DNA from: JAFECT01 sp036501825
GTDB taxonomy: Bacteria > Pseudomonadota > Alphaproteobacteria > Caulobacterales > Caulobacteraceae
Length of the DNA: 64,000 bases
Assembly (NCBI GenBank): GCA_036501825.1
Contig: DASXZP010000027.1
Location: 248,001 to 312,000 of the forward strand
Direction of reading: 5' to 3'
This document shows positions 1 through 11,149 of this stretch, one piece after another. The position numbers and the translations under genes were made by a program. The notes under the pieces are model-generated. The model saw only the letters and a program-made list of their open reading frames with translations, was not told where the DNA came from and did no database searches. Every line of letters starts with the position of its first letter. Position 1 is the first letter of the stretch.

Positions 1-2
1 CG

Positions 3-2108
<2,106 letters not shown>

Positions 2109-2120
2109 CCCGTGCACCGC

Positions 2121-2290
2121 GCCTCTCCGCCCCTCTCCGCCCTCTGGGCGGAGACCGCTCGCGAGAGCGAGCAGAGGCGGGCCGCGGCCGCCACGTTTGG
2201 TGACTAGCGCGCAAAACCCTCATCGTCGGCGCACCGGCCCTCCTCTGCCGCGCGGAGCGCGGCGGTCTCCCCCCAGCGGGGGGAGAGGCG
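2121..2290. repeat. Intergenic inverted repeat between polA and the M16 peptidase gene
   Basis: The spacer carries two imperfectly complementary blocks. The left one (about 2121-2185) runs GCCTCTCCGCCCCTCTCCGC and on through GCAGAGGCGG. The right one (about 2235-2290) runs CCTCCTCTGCCGC to GGGGGGAGAGGCGC. Smaller hairpins sit inside each block, for example CTCGCGAGAGCGAG. It looks like a REP/BIME-type extragenic palindrome. It could help end polA transcription, but there is no clear T-run. No gene is seen in the gap. Confidence 0.6.
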
Positions 2291-2368
2291 CCCTTTCTCC
2301 GCGACGCTGAGCCCAGTTGTCTCCCGTCCAAAAGCCCGCTTAGGTCCCTCTGTATCGGGGACGTGGTG

Positions 2369-5254
2369 ATGCGCAGGCTCTGGATCGTGGTTCTGGCGGC
2401 GACGGCTGCGCTGGGCGCTGTGGCGTCCGCGGCGGGCGCCCCTGCGGCCAAGGCGGTTCCGGCGGTCCGGGCCAAGGCTCCCGACCCCAACGCCATCCAG
2501 CCCGACCCGAACATCCGCCGTGGGACCTTGCCCAACGGCCTGCGCTACGCGGTGCTCAGCCACCCCGAGCCCAAGGGCGCGATCTCCATCCGCTTCCGCA
2601 TCGAGGCCGGCAGCATCGACGAGACCGACGACGAACGCGGCGTCGCTCACTTCTCCGAACACATGGCCTTCGCCGGCGGCAAGCGCATCGGCGCGGGCCG
2701 GATGGAGCAGCTGTTCGCCGACCAAGGCGTGCAGTTCGGGCGCGACCAGAACGCCTTCACCGGCGCCTACGACACCACCTATCACCTGGACATTCCCCAG
2801 GCGACCAAGGCCAACCTCGACCTCGGCTTCGAGTGGCTGCACGACGTCGCCGACGGCCTCGACATCACGCCGAGCGCGGTGGTTCACGAGCGCGGCGTCA
2901 TCCTGCATGAACGCGAAACCGGCGAGAGCCCGTCCGCAGTGGTGACGCGCCGTCTGCGCGCGATGATGGAGCCCGAACTGCGCCTCACCCAGCGCGACCC
3001 GATCGGGACCTTGGAATCGATCTCGTCGATGACCGCCGACCAGGTGCGTTCGTTTCACGACCGCTGGTACCGGCCCGAGAACGCGCTGATCGTGGTGGTG
3101 GGCGACCTGCCCGCCGACGAACTGGAAGCGCGGATCAAGGCGACCTTCTCCGATTGGCAGGGCAAGGGCCCCGCGCCGCAACGTCCCGCGCCGTCGAAGA
3201 CCGACCTGAAGCGTCCCTTCGACCTCGCCTCGTGGCCCAGCGAACACCAGCTCGCCGACGAGGTCGCCTTCTGCGTGAAGCGCGCGCCCGAACCGCACGG
3301 TCCCGACACCCTCGCAACCCAGCGCAAGGCGATCGTGCGCGAACTGTGGCAGGTGGTGCTGAACCAGCGGCTGGGCGAAATCGCGCGCCGGCCACAGCCG
3401 CCGTTCCACTCGGCCCAGGTGCTCTACGCCGACGACAATCGCGAGATGGCGGCCAACTGCCTGACGCTCAATCCCGACAGCGGCGACTGGCGCGCGGGCC
3501 TGACCGCCGGGCGCATGGAGATGCGCCGCCTGCTCGAATTCGGCCCCACGCCGGCGGAGCTGAAACTGGCGCTCAGCGGACGCATGGCGGTGATGCGCTA
3601 CGGCCGCGATCACAACGACAGCTATCCGTCCAGCTCGCTGGCGACCTTCATCCTGGGCGAGATCGACAGCAACGAAGTCACCGCGCCGATGACCGAGCGC
3701 TATCGCGCCGAAGCCGCGGCCCAGGACATCACGCCCGACGAAGTGCGCAAACAGATGCGCGCCGACTGGCAGGGCGGCGGGCCGGTGATGGTGATCATCT
3801 CCTCGAGCCCGCCGGCCCTGGACGACGCCAAATCCTTCTGGGCCAAGCTCGACGCCTCGCCCGATCCGGCCGACGACTACAAGCCCGCGCTGCAAAAGGC
3901 CTGGGCCTACGCCGACTTCGGCCCGGCCGGAAAGGTGGTGAAGCGCGAAGAGATCGCCGACCCGGGCTTCGTGCGCCTGACGTTTGCCAACGGCGTGGTG
4001 ATGAACTTCAAATCGACGCCCTTCGCCAAGGGCGATGCGGTGGTCAACGTCAGCTTCGGCGACGGCCGCGCGGGGCTCGGCAAGGCCAACATGTTCGGCG
4101 CCGGCATCGGCGCCCAGCTCTTGCTGGTCGGCGGTCTCGGCAAGGACAGCTTCGAAGACCTGCGCAAGATGTTCCCCGACCATCTGTGGAGCGCGGGCCT
4201 GGCCATCGGGCCGCACCGCTTCGTGCTGGGCGGACGCACCACGCCCGCCGACCTCGACGTGCAGATGCAGACGCTCGCCGCCTTCCTCACCGATCCGGGG
4301 TTCAGCCCCGAGATGGAGAGCATGGTCGGCAGTCAGCTCGGCAATCTTTATCGCGCCTACGGCACCACGCCCTATCTCGCCGCCGCCGACGCGCTGAACC
4401 GCACCATCGCGCCCACCGGCCCGCTGACCCTGCCGACGCCGTCGGGGCTCGGCTCCATGCGCGCCGACGCCTTCGCCGCCGAGCTGAAACCGGCAATGAC
4501 CACCGCGCCGCTGGAAGTCACCGTCGTCGCCGACATGGACGAGGCCGCCGCCGTCGCTGCGGTCGCCAAAACCCTGGGCGCGCTGCCGCCGCGCAAGCCG
4601 CAGCCCGCCGCGATCAATCCCGACGCCTTCGCCCGCTGGCCCGCGAGCCTGGACCACGACGTGCACACCGTGTTCAGTGGACCGCCCGAACGCGCCGCGG
4701 TCGAGGTGATGTGGCCGCTGTGGAACGGAACGCCCGATCGCCGCCGCGACGAACGCGGCATGCGTTACGTCGTCATGCTGCTGCAGGACGCGCTGCGTCA
4801 CCGGCTGCGCGACAAGATGGGCGAGACCTATGCGCCCTCGGCCTCGATGCACATGGACGACGGCTCCGACCAGGGCGCGGTGCTGGTGCTCGTCGAATGC
4901 TCGCCCGGCAAGACCGAAGAGGTGTTGAGCGTCATCCGCGACGTCGCCGCCGAACTCGCCGCCGGCAAGATCACCGCCCAGGAGCTCGAGAACGAACGCA
5001 AGCCGGTCCTGGCGCAGGAGGCCGATCGTCACACCGACATCAACTGGTGGGTCCAGATCATGGACGGCTCCGCGCGCAATCCCGTCCAGGTCGACGACGC
5101 GCGCACCTGGGACGCGGTCTACGGCTCGATCAGCCTGGAGGAGGTGAAGCGCCTGGCCCACGCCTGGCTCACCGGCCCGGGCCTCGCCTCGATCGCATCG
5201 CCGAAGACGACGGTGGCGGCCGCGGTTACGACGCCGGTTTCTGCGGTTCGATGA
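2369..5254 (+). CDS. M16 family zinc metallopeptidase (pitrilysin/insulinase type), exported
   Basis: This is a two-lobed M16 peptidase of about 961 residues, probably degrading peptides in the periplasm. Residues 1 to about 29 form a signal peptide (MRRLWIVV, then an Ala-rich core). The zinc motif HxxEH is H94-F-S-E97-H98, and the downstream helix with ERGVILHERE supplies the expected third ligand region. The C-terminal half repeats the fold without a zinc motif, as is usual in this family. GTG codons at 2363 and 2366 precede the ATG at 2369; I chose the ATG because it begins a normal signal peptide. The 3' end overlaps the convergent VOC gene by 29 bp. The substrate is unknown. Confidence 0.93.
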   Translation: MRRLWIVVLAATAALGAVASAAGAPAAKAVPAVRAKAPDPNAIQPDPNIRRGTLPNGLRYAVLSHPEPKGAISIRFRIEAGSIDETDDERGVAHFSEHMAFAGGKRIGAGRMEQLFADQGVQFGRDQNAFTGAYDTTYHLDIPQATKANLDLGFEWLHDVADGLDITPSAVVHERGVILHERETGESPSAVVTRRLRAMMEPELRLTQRDPIGTLESISSMTADQVRSFHDRWYRPENALIVVVGDLPADELEARIKATFSDWQGKGPAPQRPAPSKTDLKRPFDLASWPSEHQLADEVAFCVKRAPEPHGPDTLATQRKAIVRELWQVVLNQRLGEIARRPQPPFHSAQVLYADDNREMAANCLTLNPDSGDWRAGLTAGRMEMRRLLEFGPTPAELKLALSGRMAVMRYGRDHNDSYPSSSLATFILGEIDSNEVTAPMTERYRAEAAAQDITPDEVRKQMRADWQGGGPVMVIISSSPPALDDAKSFWAKLDASPDPADDYKPALQKAWAYADFGPAGKVVKREEIADPGFVRLTFANGVVMNFKSTPFAKGDAVVNVSFGDGRAGLGKANMFGAGIGAQLLLVGGLGKDSFEDLRKMFPDHLWSAGLAIGPHRFVLGGRTTPADLDVQMQTLAAFLTDPGFSPEMESMVGSQLGNLYRAYGTTPYLAAADALNRTIAPTGPLTLPTPSGLGSMRADAFAAELKPAMTTAPLEVTVVADMDEAAAVAAVAKTLGALPPRKPQPAAINPDAFARWPASLDHDVHTVFSGPPERAAVEVMWPLWNGTPDRRRDERGMRYVVMLLQDALRHRLRDKMGETYAPSASMHMDDGSDQGAVLVLVECSPGKTEEVLSVIRDVAAELAAGKITAQELENERKPVLAQEADRHTDINWWVQIMDGSARNPVQVDDARTWDAVYGSISLEEVKRLAHAWLTGPGLASIASPKTTVAAAVTTPVSAVR

Positions 5255-5603
5255 ACTCGATGTGATTGCCCGCGGGGTCGATCACCCCCATGCGCAGCGC
5301 ATCGCCCCAGTGCGCCTTCTCCACCGCCGGATTGAAATAGTTGTAGGGCCTGGCCGCGATCTCGGCGTGAAATTCGCGGATGCCTTCCATCTCAATGGTG
5401 ATGTGCACGCCGGGCGACCCGTCGCCGTGGTGATCGCTCAGCTGCAGGATCAACCCATCGCGCGAGACCTGCATGTACAGCGGCGCCTCGGACGAAAAAC
5501 GATGCTCGAAATCCACCTTGCAGCCGAGGAACCCGACGTAAAACGCCCGGGTCTTCTCTTCGTTGAACATGCGCAGGGTGGGAATGACGCGGTTGAAGTG
5601 CAT
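5226..5603 (-). CDS. Glyoxalase/bleomycin-resistance (VOC) family protein
   Basis: A 125-residue single-domain vicinal-oxygen-chelate protein. Its start (MHFNRVIPTLRMFNEEKTRAFY) and the later stretches YMQVSRDG, LQLSDHHGDGSPG and DPAGNHIEF match the bleomycin-resistance-like branch of the superfamily. Such proteins act as dimers. Some bind drugs and others are metal-dependent enzymes. The GNHIEF end carries the usual Glu/His position, but the function cannot be fixed from sequence. It is convergent with the M16 peptidase gene and overlaps it by 29 bp. A ribosome site resembling GGAGACC lies just upstream of the ATG. Confidence 0.88.
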   Translation of the reverse strand: MHFNRVIPTLRMFNEEKTRAFYVGFLGCKVDFEHRFSSEAPLYMQVSRDGLILQLSDHHGDGSPGVHITIEMEGIREFHAEIAARPYNYFNPAVEKAHWGDALRMGVIDPAGNHIEFIEPQKPAS

Positions 5604-5630
5604 GGGGGTGGTCTCCTACCCCTGATTATA

Positions 5631-5766
5631 TGTCGTCACCCCGGGCTTGTCCCGGGGCCCATGGCAAGTGTCCACGCTGTTGTGGATGCAGGTTCGCACG
5701 CGCCTTTGCACCATAGCCCTGAGCAAGCTGGACGATGGGCCCCGGGACAAGCCCGGGGTGACGACA
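5631..5766. repeat. REP/BIME-like inverted repeat, family A copy 1
   Basis: Two perfectly complementary 32-bp arms lie at 5631-5662 and 5735-5766, separated by 72 bp. The core word is CACCCCGGGCTTGTCCCGGG. The same core recurs at 13045-13177 and, in a diverged form, at 25360-25528. It lies between a minus-strand VOC gene start and the 3' end of the next minus-strand gene, so it is purely extragenic. Confidence 0.85.
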
Positions 5767-5784
5767 ACATTTGTGGGACACGCC

Positions 5785-7497
5785 CTAGGCGGCCGCCATC
5801 AGTTGTTGCACCAGCGGCATGACCTTCGCCGCCGCTTCCGGCGATTCCGCCAGTTCCTTGCGCACTTCCGGCGTGCGGATCATGCGCAGCACTTCGGCCT
5901 TGGCGCGGTCTGCCGCCGGGCCCAGCGGGGCCGCTTCCCCGCAGGCGAGGCGCAAGAGCGCGGTCAGTTTCTGCACGGCGTTGGCGTTGGCCTTGGCCAG
6001 TTGTGCGCAGACGCGCACGTCGCCTTCCACATCGCCGCCGACTTCGCCCAGCTTCTGGGTGATGTCGCGGGTTTCCTTTTCCGGCAGGTCGGCGTGCTGC
6101 ACCGCCCGCTGCAGGGCCGCCAGGCCCGCCAGTCGCGTCATCGCCGGCTCCGACCCCTTGCGAAACTCGGTCTCGAAACGCAGCGCCTCGATACAGCCCA
6201 TCAGCCAGCGGGCGCCCAGTCGCTTGTTCGCCGCGCCCGCCAGGTTCTCGCACAGCTTCACCAAGGCGAACGCCTCCACCGAAGCGCTGTCGTCGTGCCC
6301 CAGGTAAGCCTCGACGAAGTCCGCGTTCACGATCGCCTTGGAGCGGCGCACGAAGGCGTCCTGCACCTCCTCCAGCGACAGCAGCCGCCCCGCCGACGCG
6401 GTCAGCCCCATGGCCAGCGCGCGCAGCAGGTCGATCTCGGCCTTGGCGTCGGCCGGGCGCAGGCGCCGCGGGCCCATCAGTTCGGCGATCACGCGTCGCG
6501 CCAGAACCGTGCCCAGCACCCGGAACGCGCCCGCGTCCATGTGCTTGCCCAGGCGCACAGCGGCGCCTTCCAGCGGCGGCAGCTGGGTGGCCAGCGCCGG
6601 CTCCATCTTCATTAACGCCGCGACCTCGCTGGGCGCCGCGATCCGGACCAGCGCCGCGAGCTGACCGCCGAGATCGAGCGTCTCGCCGCCGATCAGATCC
6701 TGCAACCCCGCGCGCGAGGCGACGATCTCCGACAGCGGCTGTTCGATCACCACGTGGCACAGCGCGCGCGCCTTGTCCTCTTGCGGCGCGCCTTCGACGA
6801 GGTCGAGCAGGCGGTCGACCTTCTCGCGCCAGTTCGCCGCGTCGGCGATGTGCGCCGCGACGCCGCCGCCCATCAGGAACACGCGCTCGGGATTACCCGC
6901 GAGCTTTGCGGCGACCATGCCGATGCTCTGCGGGTTCACCTCGGGGAAGATTTGGCCGCGGCCGGCCTTGATCAGGCGGTCGAACGCCTGTTCCGACAGG
7001 CGCTGATAGCTGCGGATGATCTCGTGGATCGGCTGGCCGGTGTTCTGGCTCTCGGGCACGGCCACCTTCTGGATGGCGTGCTGCATCTCCATGCCCGACG
7101 CCTCCAGCTTCTCCACCAGGTCGGGGCGGTGCAGCAGCTCGAAGGGGGTGACGCGCTGGCGGCGCAGCCAGTCGTCCAGCACCCGCTGGATCGTCTCACG
7201 CGCCGGCGGCAGGTAGAGGTCGGCGGGGCCGTTGCAGGCCGGGCCGGCGTTGGGGTCCCGGGCCGGCTTCATCTTGGGCTCGTCCACCGAGCCCTTGGTC
7301 AGGATGGTGGAGGAGCGGAACTCCATGGTCTCCTCGTCGAGGGTCTCCTTGGTGACGCGCACGCCCGCGGCGCGCTTGTCCTCCATGATGTCCTCGGCGA
7401 CGGTCAGGGCCTGCTGGCGGTCCTCGGTGGCGAGCTCCAGCCGCCAGGGCGCCCCCGGCGCCTTGCGCGCAAAGACCTCAAAGTGGACCTGCCCCAT
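5785..7497 (-). CDS. Uncharacterised 570-residue helical protein
   Basis: I do not recognise a named family. From the ATG at 7497 the product starts MGQVHFEVFARKAPGAPW and has a small N-terminal block of about 70 residues. That block contains WRLELATEDRQQAL and RVTKETLDEETMEF, and resembles N-terminal segments of some alphaproteobacterial proteins I recall. The rest is almost all alpha-helical, leucine/alanine-rich and without signal peptide or membrane spans, so a cytoplasmic helical-repeat scaffold is plausible. A TTG at 7518 would add seven residues; the ATG is preceded by GGGGAAG. It is divergent from chvI across 223 bp. No catalytic motif was found. Confidence 0.75.
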   Translation of the reverse strand: MGQVHFEVFARKAPGAPWRLELATEDRQQALTVAEDIMEDKRAAGVRVTKETLDEETMEFRSSTILTKGSVDEPKMKPARDPNAGPACNGPADLYLPPARETIQRVLDDWLRRQRVTPFELLHRPDLVEKLEASGMEMQHAIQKVAVPESQNTGQPIHEIIRSYQRLSEQAFDRLIKAGRGQIFPEVNPQSIGMVAAKLAGNPERVFLMGGGVAAHIADAANWREKVDRLLDLVEGAPQEDKARALCHVVIEQPLSEIVASRAGLQDLIGGETLDLGGQLAALVRIAAPSEVAALMKMEPALATQLPPLEGAAVRLGKHMDAGAFRVLGTVLARRVIAELMGPRRLRPADAKAEIDLLRALAMGLTASAGRLLSLEEVQDAFVRRSKAIVNADFVEAYLGHDDSASVEAFALVKLCENLAGAANKRLGARWLMGCIEALRFETEFRKGSEPAMTRLAGLAALQRAVQHADLPEKETRDITQKLGEVGGDVEGDVRVCAQLAKANANAVQKLTALLRLACGEAAPLGPAADRAKAEVLRMIRTPEVRKELAESPEAAAKVMPLVQQLMAAA

Positions 7498-7720
7498 AAA
7501 CTTCCCCGGTATCCCCAACCGTTGGGCAAGGTGAAGGAAGAGGCTTAAGCGCGGGTTAGGAGGCCCAAAGGGGCCTTTCAGACGTTTCCCAGAGGGGTTA
7601 GACCCTCCCCGGACCGCCCCGGCCGGCTAGCTTGAGCGCAATCCGGCCGCAAAACGGCTTAAACTTTGGCGGATTGCTCCCTAGTTTCGCGACTTTGGCG
7701 ATACCGCCCGCGGAGAAGAC

Positions 7721-8431
7721 ATGGCTCAAATCACCCTGGTCGATGACGACGAGAACATCGTGACCTCGGTTTCGATGGCGCTCGAGAGCCTGGGCCACGA
7801 GGTCAAGGCCTATTTCGACGGCGCCACCGGCCTGCAGGCGCTCGAGAGCGACCCGCCGGACCTGGCGATCCTCGACGTGAAGATGCCGCGCATGGACGGC
7901 ATGGAGGTGCTGCGGCGTCTGCGCCAGACCTCCAACCTGCCGATCATCATGCTGACCTCGAAGGACGAGGAGATCGACGAGATCCTCGGCTTCAACCTCG
8001 GGGCCGACGACTACATGCACAAGCCGTTCTCGCAGCGTCTCTTGATGGAGCGCGTGAAGGCGGTGCTGCGCCGAGCCGGGGTCGAGACCGGCGAACCCGA
8101 ACCGGTGAACGCCGATGGCTCCCCGTCCAAGGCGCTGAAGCGCGGCAAGCTCACCCTCGATCCCGCCCGCCACGACTGCATGTGGGAAGGCAAGCCGGTG
8201 AAGCTGACGGTGACCGAGTTCCTGCTGCTGCAGGCGCTGGCGCAACGCCCCGGCTTCGTGAAGAGCCGCGACAACCTGATGGACGCCGCCTACGACGACC
8301 AGGTCTACGTCGACGACCGCACCATCGACAGCCACATCAAACGCATGCGCAAGAAATTCCGGCAGGTGGATCCGGAATTCGACGCGATCGAAACCCTCTA
8401 TGGCGTCGGCTATCGCTACCGCGAAGCCTGA
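7721..8431 (+). CDS. chvI: OmpR-family response regulator ChvI
   Basis: A 236-residue two-domain regulator. The receiver domain (about 1-120) has the acidic cluster LVDDDEN near residues 6-12, phospho-acceptor D52 in AILDVKMPRMDG, and the stretch TSKDEEIDEILGFNLGADDY typical of ChvI. The C-terminal winged helix spans about 140-236. In Rhizobiales and Caulobacter, ChvI with ChvG controls envelope stress, acid response and exopolysaccharide genes. The 3' end overlaps the start of the kinase gene by 32 bp, so the two are translationally coupled. The upstream gap (7498-7720) is a divergent promoter region with no recognised operator. Confidence 0.93.
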   Translation: MAQITLVDDDENIVTSVSMALESLGHEVKAYFDGATGLQALESDPPDLAILDVKMPRMDGMEVLRRLRQTSNLPIIMLTSKDEEIDEILGFNLGADDYMHKPFSQRLLMERVKAVLRRAGVETGEPEPVNADGSPSKALKRGKLTLDPARHDCMWEGKPVKLTVTEFLLLQALAQRPGFVKSRDNLMDAAYDDQVYVDDRTIDSHIKRMRKKFRQVDPEFDAIETLYGVGYRYREA

Positions 8432-10022
8432 GCAGAGCGCGACCGGGGCGAGGCGGCCGGTGCGGCGGATTTGGCCGTTCGGAAGCTCGCGCCTCGGCCG
8501 CGTCATCGTCGTCGTCAACTTCATCGGCCTCCTGATCCTGGTGATCGGCGCCCTGGTGCTGAACGAAATCAGCCGCGGCCTGATCAACACGCGGCTGCAG
8601 TCGCTGACCGCCCAGGGTGAGCTGATCGCCAACGTGATCGCCGAACTGTCGACGCGCGGCGAGCCGTCGCCGACGCTGGAATCCGAAGGCGCCCTGCTGG
8701 CGTTCCAGAAGACCTTCGTGCCGCAAGGCCAGCGCGCGCGGCTGTTCGACGTCGACGGCAATCTGATCGCCGACAGCTATCTCGTCTCCGACGCGGTGGA
8801 AGAACAGCGCCTGCCGCCGGCCCGCGCCCGCGGCGTGCCTGCCCCGCCGCCGCCCGACCGCGAAGGCATGGAGCGCCGCCAGCAGCAGGCGAAGGCCGCC
8901 CTGGACAAGGAGGTGCACGACGCCCTGCTCGGCATTCCCGTGCACGAGATGCGCCGCACCGCGTCCGGCGAACGCGTCGTCTCCGTCGCCATTCCCGTGT
9001 CGCGGGTGAAGCGGGTGGTGGGCGTGCTGGTGCTGGAAGCCGGCGACGTGGACCAGATCCTGTGGGCGCAGCGCCGCGCGCTCGCGCCGTTCATTCTCGT
9101 GGCTTTTGCGGGCACCATCCTGTCCTCGGTGCTGCTGCACTTCATCGTCGTGCGGCCGATCACCCGTCTGTCGGCGGCGGCGGACCAGGTGCGCCTGTCC
9201 CAGGCGCGCGCCATCTCGCTGCCCGACCTGGAAGAACGCAACGACGAGCTGGCCGATCTGGCGCGCTCGCTCGAGACCATGACCGACACCTTGTCCAACC
9301 GCATGGACGCGATCGAACGGTTTGCGGCCGACGTGTCGCACGAGATCAAGAACCCGCTCACCTCCGTGCGCTCCGCGGTCGAAACCCTGGAACTGGTGCA
9401 CGACGAGAAGGCCAAGGCGCGCCTGATGGCGCTGCTGAAGCAGGACGTGCGGCGGATGGACCGGCTGATCACCGACATCTCCAACGCGTCGCGCCTCGAT
9501 GCGGAGCTGTCGCGTGAAACGCCGCGCCCGGTGGACGTGGCGCGCCTGCTGTCCGAGATCGTCGGCCTCTACGGCGCCGGCGAACGGCCCAACGAACCGC
9601 ATGTGGCGCTGTCCGCCGAGCCCGGGCGCGCGCTCTACGTCTCCGGCCGCGAAGGGCCCTTCGGCCAGGTGTTCCGCAACCTGATCGACAACGCCAAATC
9701 GTTCAGCGCCGAGGGCGCCGAAGTGCGCGTCAGCGTCTCGCGCAACGGCGCCGATCCCGCGCGGCCGATCCTGATCACCGTCGACGACGACGGTCCGGGC
9801 ATTCCGGAAGAGAACCTCGAGACCGTGTTCGAACGCTTCTACACCTCGCGGCCCAAGGGCCAGGCGTTCGGCGGCAACTCAGGGCTGGGCCTCTCCATCG
9901 CGCGCCAGATCGTCCTCGCCCACGGCGGCCGCATCTGGGCGGAGAACCGCAAGGACGCGAGCGGCAAAGTCCTGGGCGCGCGGTTCATCGTATCGTTGCC
10001 CGACGCGACGGCGCGCACTTGA
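8400..10022 (+). CDS. chvG: Sensor histidine kinase ChvG
   Basis: A 540-residue membrane kinase partnering ChvI. It has one membrane segment near residues 33-55 (VIVVVNFIGLLILVIGALVL) and a periplasmic sensor region. A second segment lies near residue 225-245, followed by a HAMP region (VRPITRLSAAADQV). The dimerisation helix carries the phospho-accepting H314 in DVSHEIKNPL. The ATPase domain has N-box NLIDNA, G1 DDDGPGIP, and G2 GGNSGLGLS. The ATG at 8400 lies inside chvI; an early LGRVIVVVNFIGLL segment matches ChvG proteins. It is followed by an inverted-repeat spacer and then hprK. In several alphaproteobacteria chvI-chvG-hprK-EIIA-HPr is a conserved order, which supports the call. Confidence 0.93.
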   Translation: MASAIATAKPEQSATGARRPVRRIWPFGSSRLGRVIVVVNFIGLLILVIGALVLNEISRGLINTRLQSLTAQGELIANVIAELSTRGEPSPTLESEGALLAFQKTFVPQGQRARLFDVDGNLIADSYLVSDAVEEQRLPPARARGVPAPPPPDREGMERRQQQAKAALDKEVHDALLGIPVHEMRRTASGERVVSVAIPVSRVKRVVGVLVLEAGDVDQILWAQRRALAPFILVAFAGTILSSVLLHFIVVRPITRLSAAADQVRLSQARAISLPDLEERNDELADLARSLETMTDTLSNRMDAIERFAADVSHEIKNPLTSVRSAVETLELVHDEKAKARLMALLKQDVRRMDRLITDISNASRLDAELSRETPRPVDVARLLSEIVGLYGAGERPNEPHVALSAEPGRALYVSGREGPFGQVFRNLIDNAKSFSAEGAEVRVSVSRNGADPARPILITVDDDGPGIPEENLETVFERFYTSRPKGQAFGGNSGLGLSIARQIVLAHGGRIWAENRKDASGKVLGARFIVSLPDATART

Positions 10023-10050
10023 TCGTTACGCACACCGCACAAATTGCGAT

Positions 10051-10204
10051 CCTTCTCCCGGTCGGGAGAAGGTGGCGCGAAGCGCCGGATGTGGGACACG
10101 GGAGGGAACAGAATTGGGCGCAACCTTACCGACATCGCTCAACCGGGCGGCCGTCTAAACCCACATCCGGTCCTTCGGACCACCTTCTCCCTCAGGGAGA
10201 AGGG
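10051..10204. repeat. Intergenic inverted repeat with two hairpin tips
   Basis: Left and right blocks (about 10051-10095 and 10160-10204) are largely complementary. Each contains its own hairpin: CCTTCTCCCG with CGGGAGAAGG on the left, and CCTTCTCCCTC with GAGGGAGAAGG-like sequence on the right. The inner part pairs CCGGATGTGGG with CCCACATCCGG. It fills most of the gap between chvG and hprK. No promoter was recognised. Confidence 0.7.
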
Positions 10205-10230
10205 CGCTTCTTGTGCAACGGGACTATCCA

Positions 10231-10677
10231 ATGATCGTTCACGCCACCTGTGTCGCGCGTCGGGTCGAGCGTGATTGGCTGGCGGTGCTGCTGTTCGGCG
10301 AATCCGGGTCGGGCAAGAGCGACCTGGCGCTGCGCGCGCTGGACGCCGGCTGGCGGCTGATCTCAGACGACTACACCGTGGTCTGGCCCTCGGCTGGGGC
10401 GCTGTGGGCGCGCGCGCCCGACGCCATCGCCGACCGGCTCGAAGCGCGGGGCCTGGGCCTGCTCTATGCGCCGCGGCTTTGTGTCGCGAAGGTCGCCCTG
10501 GCCGCCACCTGCCAGGCCGAGCCCCTGGAACGCCTGCCCGAAGACGAGGTCATGGCCCTTGAGGGGCTTGAGCTTCCGGCCGTGCGCCTGCACGCGCTGC
10601 AGACCTCGGCCCTGGCCAAGCTTCACTATGCTTTGGCCACGAGGCGCTTGGAGCCGGGCCCGGTTAGGCCTATTTAG
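10231..10677 (+). CDS. hprK: Short alphaproteobacterial HPr kinase/phosphorylase
   Basis: A 148-residue protein consisting only of the catalytic C-terminal domain of HprK, as in many alphaproteobacteria; Gram-positive HprK is about 310 residues. The P-loop GESGSGKS is at residues 23-30, followed by the conserved acidic ISDDYT. It is expected to phosphorylate a serine of the HPr encoded two genes downstream and so tune the regulatory PTS. A GTG at 10213 would add six residues; I use the ATG at 10231. The gap to the EIIA gene is 66 bp. Confidence 0.92.
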   Translation: MIVHATCVARRVERDWLAVLLFGESGSGKSDLALRALDAGWRLISDDYTVVWPSAGALWARAPDAIADRLEARGLGLLYAPRLCVAKVALAATCQAEPLERLPEDEVMALEGLELPAVRLHALQTSALAKLHYALATRRLEPGPVRPI

Positions 10678-10743
10678 CTCCGTCGCGTAAAGAGCCCCCT
10701 CATCAGAACGGGCCCGCGGACAGGGGCTTTAAAGAGGCATTGG

Positions 10744-11148
10744 ATGATCGGGCTCGTGATCGTCACCCACGGACGGCTCGCGGCTGAGTTCATTTCGGCG
10801 ATGGAGCATGTGGTCGGCCCCCAAAAGGGCGTGGCCGCCATCTGCATCGGGCCGGAGGACGACATGGAGCGCCGGCGCCGGGACATCCTGGACGCCGCCT
10901 CGGCCGTGGACGAAGGCCAAGGCGTCATCCTGCTCACCGACATGTTCGGCGGCACCCCCTCCAACCTCGCCATCTCGGTGATGGAGCAGACCGGCGCCGA
11001 GGTGATCGCCGGCCTGAACCTGCCCATGCTGATCAAGCTGGCCAGCGTGCGGCACAAGGAAAGCCTGCAGGCCTGCGTGCACCACGCCCAGGAAGCCGGG
11101 CGCAAGTACATCTCCGTCGCCTCCTATGTGCTGACCGGGGAGAAGTGA
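10744..11148 (+). CDS. PTS EIIA component, mannose (ManX/EIIA-Man) family
   Basis: A 134-residue cytoplasmic phosphocarrier. The phospho-histidine is H9 in MIGLVIVTHGRLA, and LLTDMFGGTPSN is the family's second signature. No sugar-specific EIIB/EIIC genes are nearby, so this is the incomplete regulatory PTS that many alphaproteobacteria keep: EI-Ntr, HPr and EIIA proteins without sugar uptake. The stop is one base from the GTG start of ptsH, so the two are coupled. Confidence 0.94.
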   Translation: MIGLVIVTHGRLAAEFISAMEHVVGPQKGVAAICIGPEDDMERRRRDILDAASAVDEGQGVILLTDMFGGTPSNLAISVMEQTGAEVIAGLNLPMLIKLASVRHKESLQACVHHAQEAGRKYISVASYVLTGEK

Positions 11149-11149
11149 C

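Noticed and set aside
2204..5161. Long open frame on the - strand opposite the M16 peptidase gene
   Set aside because: Its His/Gly/Arg-rich translation is typical of antisense G+C-rich DNA. The plus strand has a signal peptide and HxxEH.
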